DNA from: Microcaldota archaeon
GTDB taxonomy: Archaea > Micrarchaeota > Micrarchaeia > Anstonellales > Bilamarchaeaceae
Assembly: GCA_016926175.1 (NCBI GenBank)
Contig: JAFGPA010000034.1
Location: forward strand, 1-33,106
Direction: 5' to 3'
DNA length: 33,106 nucleotides
Part shown: positions 14,958 to 23,667 of the stretch, in pieces
How positions within the stretch are numbered: position 1 is the stretch's first letter
Layout of the letters: each line of letters begins with the position of its first letter
Translations under genes and position numbers: made by a program
Notes under the pieces: generated by a model
Database searches by the model: none
Told to the model about the DNA's origin: nothing
The model's input: only the letters and a program-made list of their open reading frames with translations

Positions 14958-17627
14958 ATGCAAAAAACCATGGCGCAGCAGAAAGTCGCTTCAATGGTAG
15001 CCAGTGCACAAAAAAGCGACAGCCTTCATGCAGCATTGCTGGTATTCCTGGGGGCATTGTTCCTTATTTCCAGTTTTCCGTTCTATCCTGTTTATGTAAC
15101 AGTAGCAATTTCAGCCCTTTGCGGGGCCATTGCCTACAGAAAGCCGCCTATTGGCGTTCTGGCAGGAGCCATTATTGCATTTTTTGCAGTGATATACCAG
15201 ACCCCGGTATTTGGCTGGATATACGTCCTGGTTTTGGCATTGATAATGTTCGAAGTATTTGACCACTGGAAAATAATAGCGTTTCTGGAAATACTGATAC
15301 TTGCACCATTTGCATTCAGTACATTGCCTTATGTCGGCTGGGCAACAATAGCAGTAATGGCAATTGGAGCGCTGCATTTTGGATCAAGGAAAAGCGTACT
15401 TATATCAGTGCCGTCAGTTTTCATGATTCTGCTCCTGTCATCCATATGGTTAACGCAAAACAGTGCATACATGCCCCTGAACCTCAGCCTTTACAAGCCA
15501 GGCTTTGAACAGCTGCAGGTAACAAAGGCGCCCGTAGCTGTAATGAGCATTATACCGGAAACAGCGAAAAGCATTGGAACTTTCGTAAGCCCGGCAAACC
15601 TGAATTTCATCTGGCAGTCGTTATCCTGGATTTTTAATAATTCAGTGATTCTGATACTTCAGGATTCAATGATAATACAGCTCATTGGCTGGGCTGCTGC
15701 CCTTTATCTCATTGGCTATCTCCCAAGCAGGATCAAAAAAATGCCGCAGACCTTGGCTTCATTCTCGCTGCTGATTGTCGTGGGAGCTTATTTCCTGAAT
15801 TCAGCACTTTACAAAAGTCCTGTTTATTTTGAATTTATAGGGGCTATAGCATTTGCAATTGCCCTTCTGGCGGCTTTTGAGCATATAGGATGGAATATCA
15901 GCAGGGAATCTGAAATCCAGAGATCGGACAGGATGAAATCTTATGGAAAATTCGGAATGAGCGATATTTCACTTGGAGGGAAGGAAAAATCAATGGATGA
16001 TGTTGGCGGATATGATGATGTCAAACAGGAATTGCGTGATGCGATTATGCTTCCTCTGGAAAAAAAGGAAATTGCATACACATATGGAATAAAACCTCCT
16101 GCAGGAATTTTATTGTTCGGACCTCCGGGTACAGGAAAAACAATGCTTATGAGGGCGCTTGCAAAAGAACTGAAGTATAATTTCATTGAAGTTAAATGCT
16201 CCCAGGTTTTGTCACAATGGTATGGAGAATCAGAAAAAAACATCGCTGAGGTATTTGATAATGCAAGGGGCAATGCGCCAACTGTTTTGTTCTTTGATGA
16301 AATTGAAGCGATTGCAAAGAGAAGGGACAAGGATTCTCTTGATGAAGTCGGGCCAAGAGTTCTTAGTGAAATGCTCCAGCAGATAGACGGGGCAAACAAG
16401 GCAAAGGGAACTGTCATGGTGGTTGGTGCAACCAACCTGCCGAATGAGCTTGATTCTGCATTGCTGAGGCCTGGCAGGCTGGACAAGATAATCTATATGC
16501 ACCTGCCTGACAAAAAAGCAAGAAAGGCAATATTTGAAGTGCATCTGAAAGGACTCCCGTTAAAGGACATTGACATGGACCTGCTCGTGAAAAAAACAGA
16601 ACGGTTTTCGGGTGCTGATGTCAAGAATATTGTTGTTGAGGCAAAAGGGCTTGCAGCAAAGGAGGCAAGCGAAAGCGGAAAGATAATTCCCATTTCAATG
16701 GAGCATATGCTGAGGATACTTGACAATGTCAAGCCCAGCACAGGAATCGCCCAGCTGGAAATGTATGATAAGTTCAGGCTTGACTATGAGAGAAGAGTTG
16801 GTGAAAAGAAGCCAGAAGCCAAGAAGAAAGAGGTAAGATGGGAGGACGTTGCCGGCCTTGACCAGGTTAAAGAGGCATTGCTGGAAGCAATACATTTGCC
16901 TCTGCTGCATGAAAAGGAGATGGAGGAATTTGAAGTCAAGCCAAGCAAGGGAATCCTGCTGTTCGGGCCTCCAGGTACCGGAAAGACACTGATTGTAAAG
17001 GCAGCAGCTTCCGAGCTGAAGGCATCATTCCAGAGCCTGTCGGCTGCAGATGTAATGAAAAAAGGCTATGGCAGTGCAGTAACAGTAATCAAGGAAACAT
17101 TCAACCGCGCAAGGGAGAATACCCCTTCAATAATATTCGTTGATGAAATTGAAACTTTTGCTCCTGCAAGAGGGGTTTCAGCTTCATCTGAAATAATAGG
17201 GCAGTTTTTGACTGAGATGGACGGGATAAAAGGCATGCAGGGCGTTGTTGTGATCGCGGCAACCAACAGACCAAGGCTCATGGATCCCGCAATAATGAGG
17301 CCCGGCAGGTTTGACAAAATATTCTACATACCGCCTCCTGACAAGGAGGGAAGAAAGGCAATATTTGCAATTCACCTGGGCAAATTTGCGCTCAATATCG
17401 ACCTTGATCTGCTTGCTGCAATGACTTCGAATTTCAGCGGGGCGGATATTGCTTCAATATGCCAGTCTGCAAAGATGAAATCCCTGAGAAAGAAGATACT
17501 TGGAAAGGAAAGCCCCATTACCACTGATGTCCTCGAGAAGATAACGATGGAAAGAAAGCCTTCTATCACAAAGCAGCTCATTTCAGAGTATGAGAAATTC
17601 CTTGAAGAGTATGGGGAAAGAAGATGA
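14958..17627 (+). CDS. Membrane-embedded tandem AAA+ ATPase, Cdc48-like
   Basis: An 889-residue protein. Residues ~20-320 hold about eight or nine hydrophobic helices, with an extracytoplasmic-looking stretch near 165-215. There is no Cdc48 N-domain. Two complete AAA modules follow. D1 has Walker A GPPGTGKT at 388-395, pore loop QWYGE, Walker B FFDE ending at 448 and RPGR Arg fingers. D2 has Walker A at 670-677, a divergent pore loop KKGYGSA, Walker B FVDE ending at 730 and RPGRFDK. Known Cdc48/p97 unfoldases thread substrates; fusion to a polytopic domain suggests extraction or handling of membrane proteins. The start is 26 nt from a TATA-like CTATTTAAAG. The 3' end overlaps the convergent methyltransferase gene by 45 bases. 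The membrane topology is a hydropathy reading by eye. Confidence 0.88.
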   Translation: MQKTMAQQKVASMVASAQKSDSLHAALLVFLGALFLISSFPFYPVYVTVAISALCGAIAYRKPPIGVLAGAIIAFFAVIYQTPVFGWIYVLVLALIMFEVFDHWKIIAFLEILILAPFAFSTLPYVGWATIAVMAIGALHFGSRKSVLISVPSVFMILLLSSIWLTQNSAYMPLNLSLYKPGFEQLQVTKAPVAVMSIIPETAKSIGTFVSPANLNFIWQSLSWIFNNSVILILQDSMIIQLIGWAAALYLIGYLPSRIKKMPQTLASFSLLIVVGAYFLNSALYKSPVYFEFIGAIAFAIALLAAFEHIGWNISRESEIQRSDRMKSYGKFGMSDISLGGKEKSMDDVGGYDDVKQELRDAIMLPLEKKEIAYTYGIKPPAGILLFGPPGTGKTMLMRALAKELKYNFIEVKCSQVLSQWYGESEKNIAEVFDNARGNAPTVLFFDEIEAIAKRRDKDSLDEVGPRVLSEMLQQIDGANKAKGTVMVVGATNLPNELDSALLRPGRLDKIIYMHLPDKKARKAIFEVHLKGLPLKDIDMDLLVKKTERFSGADVKNIVVEAKGLAAKEASESGKIIPISMEHMLRILDNVKPSTGIAQLEMYDKFRLDYERRVGEKKPEAKKKEVRWEDVAGLDQVKEALLEAIHLPLLHEKEMEEFEVKPSKGILLFGPPGTGKTLIVKAAASELKASFQSLSAADVMKKGYGSAVTVIKETFNRARENTPSIIFVDEIETFAPARGVSASSEIIGQFLTEMDGIKGMQGVVVIAATNRPRLMDPAIMRPGRFDKIFYIPPPDKEGRKAIFAIHLGKFALNIDLDLLAAMTSNFSGADIASICQSAKMKSLRKKILGKESPITTDVLEKITMERKPSITKQLISEYEKFLEEYGERR

Positions 17628-18131
17628 TCTTTTCATAATGAAATTTCCTTCTTCATATTTCAAAATTTCAAAATCCGGAAATTCTTTTTCCATTTGTTGT
17701 TTCGGCAATTTGGTACTTAAAAGGAAATATCCCCCGGGCCTGAGAACTCTTTTGATTTCATTCCTGTAGTTCTCTTTTCTTTGATCTTCCTGCTCATCAT
17801 AGCAGTTTACATCCATTGCAAGATCAAAGAAGCTGTCTTCGAATAAAAGAAAATCAGTAACGTCATGGCAATGGGTTTGGATGCCATTGGATGCAATGGG
17901 GGCAAGAATGGAATCTTTTTTGTCAACTGCATGGACTTCAAAGTTGTTTTTTGCAAATAAAACAGAATTTCTTCCATTGCCGCAGCCAAGATCGATAATT
18001 TTACCTCTCCGGATGTTTTCGGATTTCAGGAATTCAAGGAAAAAAACCGCTGCACGTGCCGGGGGTTCCCTGATTTCCTGCGGTACTGCAATATCTTCAG
18101 GATCCCATGGCGTATCTGGCGATTGTGGCAT
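17583..18131 (-). CDS. Class I SAM-dependent methyltransferase
   Basis: A 182-residue protein with SAM-binding motif I IIDLGCGNGRNS, the acidic end of strand 2 (VHAVDKK), motif II DLAMDV and motif IV RVLRPGGYFLLST, typical of the Methyltransf_11/25 type. The substrate is unknown. The ATG at 18131 (MPQSPDTP) is preferred to the upstream TTG at 18149: a TATA-like CTCTTAAAAAC is centred 26 nt upstream. It lies 62 bases downstream of the pyrophosphatase gene and could also be reached by read-through. Confidence 0.82.
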   Translation of the reverse strand: MPQSPDTPWDPEDIAVPQEIREPPARAAVFFLEFLKSENIRRGKIIDLGCGNGRNSVLFAKNNFEVHAVDKKDSILAPIASNGIQTHCHDVTDFLLFEDSFFDLAMDVNCYDEQEDQRKENYRNEIKRVLRPGGYFLLSTKLPKQQMEKEFPDFEILKYEEGNFIMKRSSSFPILFKEFLIL

Positions 18132-18193
18132 AACTATAATACGGTTCAAAATGTTTTTAAGAGAATAATAACATATTAAATAAAAAGAAAAAA

Positions 18194-20191
18194 TCAGATA
18201 ATTCCCAACGATTGGGAGATTATCAGGCCTGCAAAGACAAGTGAAACAGTATTAACCACTTTTATCAAAGCATTCAATGCTGGCCCTGCCGTATCCTTCA
18301 ATGGATCGCCAACAGTGTCGCCAACAATTGCAGCCTTGTGGGTCTCTGAACCCTTTCCGCCAAGGTTGCCTTCCTCGATAAACTTCTTTGCATTATCCCA
18401 TGCAGCTCCTGCAGTCGTCATTGTCAGGGCAAGCATAAGGCCTCCCGCAATTACACCTGCAAGCAATCCTGCCAGTGCTGCTGCGCCAAAGGCAAAACCA
18501 ACAATCAGTGGAACTGTCACTGCAATTGTGCCCGGGAGAGCAAGCTCCCGCAGAGCAGTGGCCGTTGATATGTCAACGCACTTGGCATAATCTGCCCTTG
18601 CTTTTCCCTGCATAAGGCCCTTGATTTCGCGGAACTGCCTTCTTACTTCTTCGACAATCTCAAATGCTGCCTTGCCAACCGCAAGCATGAGCAATGCCGA
18701 GAAGATGAATGGGAGAAGGCCTCCGATGAAAAGGCCCACCACTACAGGAGTATCCAAAAGGTTCACGGTTTCAAGATGCGCAGCCTCTGCAAATGCAACG
18801 AATAGTGCAAGTGCACCAAGGGCCGCGCCTCCAATTGCAAATCCTTTTGTTGTCGCCTTTGTAGTATTGCCAACTGCATCAAGTGCATCAGTAACTTTTC
18901 TTACTTTTGCAGGAAGCTTTGACATTTCTGCAATTCCGCCTGCATTGTCCGTAATGGGACCGTATGCATCCACTGCAATGATGATTCCGCTAAGGGAAAG
19001 CATTGCCGCTGCTGCCAGACCAACGCCATAAAGCCCTGCCACCTTGAAAGAGATGACAATTGCGAATATGATGACCAGTACCGGAAGGACTGTTGCTTCC
19101 ATGCCAATCGCAAGACCCTGGATTATGTTTGTTGCTGCGCCTGTCTTGGATGCATTTGCAACCATCTGGACAGGCTTGTTGTCTGTTGCCGTATAGTATT
19201 CTGTTATCATGAAAAGAAGCATTGTCACTACAACACCCATGATAACTGCGACAAACAATGAAGTTGCCGGAATTGGCAGGTCTGCCGTATTGGTTAGGTA
19301 ATAGTACGAACCCGCAAGCATCACTATTGCCGCTGCAAGGATTCCTGTGTAGAAATAGGACATGATCTTCTTTTGTTTACCGATCCCTACGAACATGGAC
19401 CCGAATATGCTTGCAATAACGCCTATTGCCGCAATTGCAAGCGGAATCTGGATCATGACATCTGTCGCTGCAAATGTCAGACCTATGAGCATTGACGCTA
19501 TGACAGTAACAACAAATGATTCAAAGACGTCCGCGGCCATGCCTGCACAGTCTCCGACGTTGTCGCCGACGTTGTCTGCAATTACTGCCGGATTCCTTGG
19601 ATCATCTTCAGGAATCCCTGCTTCGATCTTTCCAACAAGATCTGCCCCGACATCAGCTGCCTTGGTGTAAATGCCACCTCCGACACGGGCAAACAGGGAG
19701 ATCAAAGATGCTCCGAACCCATAGCCTATAAGAGGTACAAGATCGCCAAAGTACATGTACAATCCGGCAACACCAAGAAGCCCGAGGCCTGCAAGTGCCA
19801 TGCCAGTTACTGCACCGCCGTTGAATGCAATGCCAAGGGCCGGCTTAAGGCCTTGCTTGGCTGCTTCTGCAACCCGGACATTTGCACGTACAGACACCTG
19901 CATTCCTATATAACCGGCCAAAGCAGAGGAGAACACACCTACAATGAATGCAAGTGATGTCGGAATATCAACCCCATAGCCGATTAAAATTCCCAATATT
20001 ATCACGATTGGAAGCAGGGTCTTGTACTGCCTCATAAGGAATGCGTTTGCTCCTTCCTGGATTGCCTTTGAAATCTCAATCATTTCAGCTGTACCGGAGG
20101 GAGAACGTATTACCCTGAAGGCAAGAAACAACGCATATACCAGCGTCAGAACACCTGCAACCAAAGCTAATATAACTGCATCTATCATCAT
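18194..20191 (-). CDS. hppA: Membrane-bound pyrophosphatase, K+-independent H+ type
   Basis: Couples hydrolysis of pyrophosphate to ion export across the cytoplasmic membrane. A 665-residue protein with about 16 membrane helices. PPi-binding signatures are intact: GGGIYTKAADVGADLVGK, DNVGDNVGDCAGMAAD, DAYGPITDNAGG and the C-terminal GDTVGDPLKDTAGP. The residues GNTTKATTKG (441-450) carry Lys where K+-dependent enzymes have Ala, which by known subfamily rules predicts a K+-independent proton pump. Two ATGs are adjacent; AGGTGA lies directly before them, and the second ATG (20188) has the better spacing. TATA-like sequence is at 20225-20240. It helps drive biosynthesis by removing PPi and may add to the proton gradient. 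Confidence 0.95.
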   Translation of the reverse strand: MMIDAVILALVAGVLTLVYALFLAFRVIRSPSGTAEMIEISKAIQEGANAFLMRQYKTLLPIVIILGILIGYGVDIPTSLAFIVGVFSSALAGYIGMQVSVRANVRVAEAAKQGLKPALGIAFNGGAVTGMALAGLGLLGVAGLYMYFGDLVPLIGYGFGASLISLFARVGGGIYTKAADVGADLVGKIEAGIPEDDPRNPAVIADNVGDNVGDCAGMAADVFESFVVTVIASMLIGLTFAATDVMIQIPLAIAAIGVIASIFGSMFVGIGKQKKIMSYFYTGILAAAIVMLAGSYYYLTNTADLPIPATSLFVAVIMGVVVTMLLFMITEYYTATDNKPVQMVANASKTGAATNIIQGLAIGMEATVLPVLVIIFAIVISFKVAGLYGVGLAAAAMLSLSGIIIAVDAYGPITDNAGGIAEMSKLPAKVRKVTDALDAVGNTTKATTKGFAIGGAALGALALFVAFAEAAHLETVNLLDTPVVVGLFIGGLLPFIFSALLMLAVGKAAFEIVEEVRRQFREIKGLMQGKARADYAKCVDISTATALRELALPGTIAVTVPLIVGFAFGAAALAGLLAGVIAGGLMLALTMTTAGAAWDNAKKFIEEGNLGGKGSETHKAAIVGDTVGDPLKDTAGPALNALIKVVNTVSLVFAGLIISQSLGII

Positions 20192-20323
20192 TTCACCTAA
20201 AATTAAGCAGCAGGATAAACAATGTAAATATTTAAAAAGCTGGCTGGAATCAGACTCTGATTCTAGTAAATGTATTTAAAGACTAACTGCTTTAGGTTTT
20301 GAGAGAATATTAATGGTGATTTA

Positions 20324-20707
20324 ATGGGATTGTTTGATAAGATCTTTGGAAAAAATGAAGAATCAGCAGACGTATCAGATCTTGAAGATTTAATGCAATC
20401 AGAAGGAGATGTCGTAAGCCCCCCTGCAGATTTTTACGTTAAAAGAGTAGACCTGAGAAATGAAGGCGATGGCGACCTTGCAATAAAGGAGCTTGAAGAC
20501 AAGAACATCATAATAATAAACGTAAAGCCCTTGTCCAAGCAGCCAAACAGGCTGAAAAACATCATTTCAAAATTAAAGGTTTATACTGGAAAGACAAACG
20601 GGGATATTGCCCTTCTTACGACTGAAACAATAATTTTGACTCCTCAGAATGTCAAAATTGTAAAGTCAAAGCCAAAACCAAAGAGAGAAGGAACAGTTAT
20701 CTCCTGA
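20324..20707 (+). CDS. sepF: Cell division protein SepF, archaeal
   Basis: Membrane anchor for FtsZ in archaea lacking FtsA. The 127-residue protein begins with a short amphipathic helix (MGLFDKIFGK) that binds membrane. A linker and the SepF/DUF552 core follow, from about residue 35 (DFYVKRVDL) through IIIINVKPL to GDIALLTTETIILTP. The start is set by GGTGAT three bases before the ATG; TATA-like TATTTAAAG near 20277 gives a leader of about 20 nt. It is divergent from hppA and convergent with scpA, so division and chromosome condensation genes are neighbours. FtsZ itself is not in the window. Confidence 0.92.
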   Translation: MGLFDKIFGKNEESADVSDLEDLMQSEGDVVSPPADFYVKRVDLRNEGDGDLAIKELEDKNIIIINVKPLSKQPNRLKNIISKLKVYTGKTNGDIALLTTETIILTPQNVKIVKSKPKPKREGTVIS

Positions 20708-20715
20708 TTTTTTTT

Positions 20716-21405
20716 CTATTTTTTATTTATATGAATAAAAATATCGCCGAACATCTTATCCTGCTTTATATTTATCGAATCATTTTGAACAAGGTATAAC
20801 AGACAAAGAAGGGTGTAAACAACAGCCCTTACCTCATATCCCCGCGTTATTGCCGAAAACAGCGACCAGCCAGTTTCATCAGTATTCTGCCTGATCTTGT
20901 CCATTACATCCAGCATGTCCTTTTCCACATCATGCTCAGAAAGCTCAAGGTCAATAGTATCAACTATGGAGCCTCTTGGGATTCTTACATGATCCACATT
21001 TTCATATTTGATTATTTTTTCCATTTCCTGAATAAGCTCTTCGGCAGTTATCTGCCTCCTCGGAGGAATCCTGGCCGATAATGTGAGCTGAGGGATCTCT
21101 TCGATAGGTTCAATGGCTTCTTCAATGGGAAAGTCATTGAGTTCAGACTGATAGCTGAGGAATTTCAGGTAATCGCTCTTGTATTTCAGAAGTATGGAGG
21201 CTGCAAGTATGACATTTGCCTGCATTGTGAAATCCAGGTTTTCCATTTCCCTGACCTTTGAAATGAACGCATCTGAAAGGTCAATCAAATCAATATTCCA
21301 CGGATCGACTCGGTTTGAGGATACCAGCTCCAGAAGTATGTCCTTCCAGGTAGGTTTCGACACCATACTTTCAAAGTGTGCGAATGAGGTGAGCTGATGC
21401 GCCAT
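20716..21405 (-). CDS. scpA: Segregation and condensation protein A (kleisin)
   Basis: Bridging subunit of the SMC complex that compacts chromosomes. A 229-residue protein with the N-terminal SMC-neck-binding helices (KPTWKDILLELVSS, then VDPWNIDLIDLSD), the helix MQANVILAASILLKYKSDYL, an acidic/proline middle, and a C-terminal winged helix (TRGYEVRAVVYTLLCLLYLV). The ATG at 21405 is 26 nt from the TATA-like element at 21428-21434, which also serves the divergent CBS gene. An in-frame ATG at 21366 is possible. No SMC or ScpB gene is visible nearby. Confidence 0.9.
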   Translation of the reverse strand: MAHQLTSFAHFESMVSKPTWKDILLELVSSNRVDPWNIDLIDLSDAFISKVREMENLDFTMQANVILAASILLKYKSDYLKFLSYQSELNDFPIEEAIEPIEEIPQLTLSARIPPRRQITAEELIQEMEKIIKYENVDHVRIPRGSIVDTIDLELSEHDVEKDMLDVMDKIRQNTDETGWSLFSAITRGYEVRAVVYTLLCLLYLVQNDSINIKQDKMFGDIFIHINKK

Positions 21406-21426
21406 ACCGTTTATATAACTATTCTG

Positions 21427-21436
21427 CTTTATATCA
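21427..21436. promoter_or_regulatory. Shared TATA element of scpA and the CBS-protein gene
   Basis: CTTTATATCA, with core TTTATAT (21428-21434) centred at 21431, is 26 nt from the ATG at 21405 on the minus strand and 26 nt from the ATG at 21457 on the plus strand. A second TATA-like sequence at 21410-21420 is too close to 21405 to be its main promoter. Confidence 0.5.
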
Positions 21437-21456
21437 TTTTCGAAAGCGTGATTTGT

Positions 21457-22527
21457 ATGGAAATAAAACAGGCAATAATTATGGACTGCTCTGAGCCTCT
21501 CTCAAAGGCACTGGTAAAACTCGACGAAACCCCTGCAATAGTAATTACCCGTGGAGGGAAATACTATGGGATAATTGATCACAGCAGTGTGAGTTCAGGC
21601 ATAAGAAACCCCAAAAAGACAAAATGTGAAAATGCAATTGTAAAGCCTCCAACAATGGTTGAAAGCACCGGGGTAATTGAAAGGATCAGCGCATTTTTGC
21701 TCGGCCATTTCAAGGCATTGCCTGTTTTGGACGACAATGGAATTCCAATAGGAATAACAACGCGGGTTGAACTTCTGCAGGATATGAAAAAAGAGAATCT
21801 TATGCCCAACGGACCGGTTACGGAATTAATGAACAGCCCGGTATATACAATACCGGAAGATGAGAACATTGCAAACCTCAAAAACGTGTTCCGGGAAAAG
21901 AATGCAAGAAGAATGGTTGTCACAGGAGAAGGGAACCCGATAGGGCTTGTTTCAACGTTTGATATCGGAATGTGGAGTTCAAGGCCAAACTTTTCAGGAG
22001 GAAGAATGGATCCACATTCAGAGAAAAGAGATATTGATGGCATGCCAATAAAGAGTTTCGTCAGGCCAGACATAACAACAATGAATGGCCAGAAAACAAT
22101 ATCAGACGCCGCAACAGTAATGATCAAAAAACAGGTTTCATCGGTGATTATTACAGACGGCAAAAAAGCTGTAGGAGTATTATCTGCTTTTGACATATTC
22201 AAAAAAGTGCAGGATATGATTCAGGAAAAAACAGTGATCACCATATCAGGGCTTTCAGAAGATCAGAAGCCAATGTATAATGACATAAAAGACACAATAG
22301 GAAAGGTGATTGAAAAATTCAACAGTTCCTTTGACATAAAAAACGTTAGTATCCATACAAAAGAAGGGAAATCCAATGTGATGGTCAATATTTATTTTGA
22401 TACCAACGAGGGATATATTACACTGAAAGGCGAGCGGACTACCTTAAAAGAAACAGTGGACGAGCTTGCTGAGGAGCTTGATAAGGTCCTTAGGAACAGG
22501 AAGGATCTGCGGTTGAAGCGCGGATAG
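21457..22527 (+). CDS. Four-CBS-domain protein with C-terminal HPF-like domain
   Basis: A 356-residue cytoplasmic protein. Four CBS motifs occupy about residues 1-55, 60-115, 122-175 and 203-260. Such pairs usually bind adenine nucleotides and sense energy state. The last ~90 residues show the beta-alpha-beta-beta-beta-alpha order of hibernation-promoting factor/S30AE proteins: VITISGL, a helix, KNVSIHT, VMVNIYF, YITLKGE and a final charged helix DELAEELDKVLRNRKD. This suggests a ribosome-binding module controlled by nucleotide levels. I choose the ATG at 21457 because of its TATA spacing; the ATG at 21397 has a GAGGTGA upstream but lies inside scpA coding sequence and adds a hydrophobic stretch unlike CBS proteins. 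CBS domains are certain; the HPF-like reading is by eye. Confidence 0.82.
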   Translation: MEIKQAIIMDCSEPLSKALVKLDETPAIVITRGGKYYGIIDHSSVSSGIRNPKKTKCENAIVKPPTMVESTGVIERISAFLLGHFKALPVLDDNGIPIGITTRVELLQDMKKENLMPNGPVTELMNSPVYTIPEDENIANLKNVFREKNARRMVVTGEGNPIGLVSTFDIGMWSSRPNFSGGRMDPHSEKRDIDGMPIKSFVRPDITTMNGQKTISDAATVMIKKQVSSVIITDGKKAVGVLSAFDIFKKVQDMIQEKTVITISGLSEDQKPMYNDIKDTIGKVIEKFNSSFDIKNVSIHTKEGKSNVMVNIYFDTNEGYITLKGERTTLKETVDELAEELDKVLRNRKDLRLKRG

Positions 22528-22573
22528 GGCTTTTTAAGCTTTATTATATCATATTTAACCACAGATGATTATT

Positions 22574-23020
22574 ATGAAAGGACAAGTAAGTACTGAACTT
22601 CTTATTATTGTAGGAATTGTGCTGCTGATTTTTATCCCTCTGATCACTCTTGTTTACTTAAAGGCAAATGAGGCAAATGCACAAATTGCAGCATATCAGG
22701 CAGAGCTTTCGGTATCAAGGATTGCATCACTCGCTAATTCTGTAGGCTCACTGGGAACAGATACTTCAGTAACAACGGATGTTTTCATTCCGCCAAACAC
22801 AATTGAGATGAAAACAGAAAATACTGGCACTGGAGCTGAGCTATACCTGACAATTGAGGGCCCTCAGGGACCTACAACTCCAATTGTCCAGATAATCAGA
22901 TACCCTGTCAAGAACCCCGGGGTGATTGCTGATTCAACAAATGCCGGAGGCTGGACAAGAATCAGGATAACATCCGACTTCGAGAACAATGTTGCCCAGA
23001 TAAGGATCGAAAGGGTCTAA
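22574..23020 (+). CDS. Pilin-like protein with class III signal peptide
   Basis: A 148-residue protein beginning MKGQVSTELLIIVGIVLLIF. The QxSxEL motif just before a hydrophobic helix is the class III signal of archaeal type IV pilins, cleaved before Gln by an EppA-type prepilin peptidase. The rest is a beta-rich extracellular domain with Thr/Asn-rich loops and no cysteines. It may form a surface filament or be a minor subunit. The ATG at 22574 is chosen over that at 22565: TATA-like TTATATCAT is centred about 26 nt upstream. No pilus ATPase or membrane-platform gene is nearby. Confidence 0.85.
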   Translation: MKGQVSTELLIIVGIVLLIFIPLITLVYLKANEANAQIAAYQAELSVSRIASLANSVGSLGTDTSVTTDVFIPPNTIEMKTENTGTGAELYLTIEGPQGPTTPIVQIIRYPVKNPGVIADSTNAGGWTRIRITSDFENNVAQIRIERV

Positions 23021-23091
23021 TTTTTCCATTTTATTTTGTGTTTAAAGGAGACCAAAAGTGTTTTAAACTAATTGTTCCACTAATATTAGAT

Positions 23092-23667
23092 ATGAGAGGG
23101 AGAATCAGGAATGCTGCGAAAGCAGCCGGTATTGGTTTAGCACTTGCATTGCCATTGACAAGCTGCCATTCTGAAAAGAGGGCAGAACATCCTGCGTATA
23201 ATGAGAGTCAAAAAACACAGGCCAGCTACTACTGGTATGATAATTATTACAAACCAGCATACGGCAGACAAACGATAGATGTCGGGACCAGTAATGAGGC
23301 AGCTGCACTATATCAGATCGCAACTCTTAATGACAAAGAATCAGGAGCATTCTATGGTTATATCAGGATAGCTGCAGGATATGATTTGGAGACTCCAAAG
23401 GCCAGGAAAACAATTGCAGAAACAGCAGTCAGGCTTACGGTTCTTAATCGCAATTTGGTTGAAGGATATTTTGAAGCTCTCGGAAGGCTTGTGGATGAAT
23501 GCGAGGATGATAAGAAAGGGTTCGAGGCAAAGGTCGGGGACTTGCTGAAGAAAGTAGACACCGAAGTCAAAAGAGATATGAAAGAGCCGCCTTCCGATGA
23601 AATGAGTTTTAGGGCAGCAATAACAAGAATGGAAAATCTGATTTCTGAAGCTGCAGAAAGCTGCTAG
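23092..23667 (+). CDS. Unknown lipoprotein
   Basis: A 191-residue protein. The signal peptide MRGRIRNAAKAAGIGLALAL is followed by PLTSC, a lipobox, so it should be anchored outside the membrane. The mature part has a Tyr-rich segment (SYYWYDNYYKPAYG), then a helical domain. I know no matching family. The ATG at 23092 lies about 28 nt from TATA-like TTTTAAACT (23061-23069); the in-frame ATG at 23038 is less likely because it would displace the signal peptide. It is convergent with pyrC and overlaps it by 4 bases. Confidence 0.72.
   Translation: MRGRIRNAAKAAGIGLALALPLTSCHSEKRAEHPAYNESQKTQASYYWYDNYYKPAYGRQTIDVGTSNEAAALYQIATLNDKESGAFYGYIRIAAGYDLETPKARKTIAETAVRLTVLNRNLVEGYFEALGRLVDECEDDKKGFEAKVGDLLKKVDTEVKRDMKEPPSDEMSFRAAITRMENLISEAAESC

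Noticed and set aside
21397-21456. ATG with GAGGTGA upstream for the CBS gene
   Set aside because: The site lies in the first codons of scpA and would add a hydrophobic stretch not seen in CBS proteins. The ATG at 21457 has an exactly placed TATA element.
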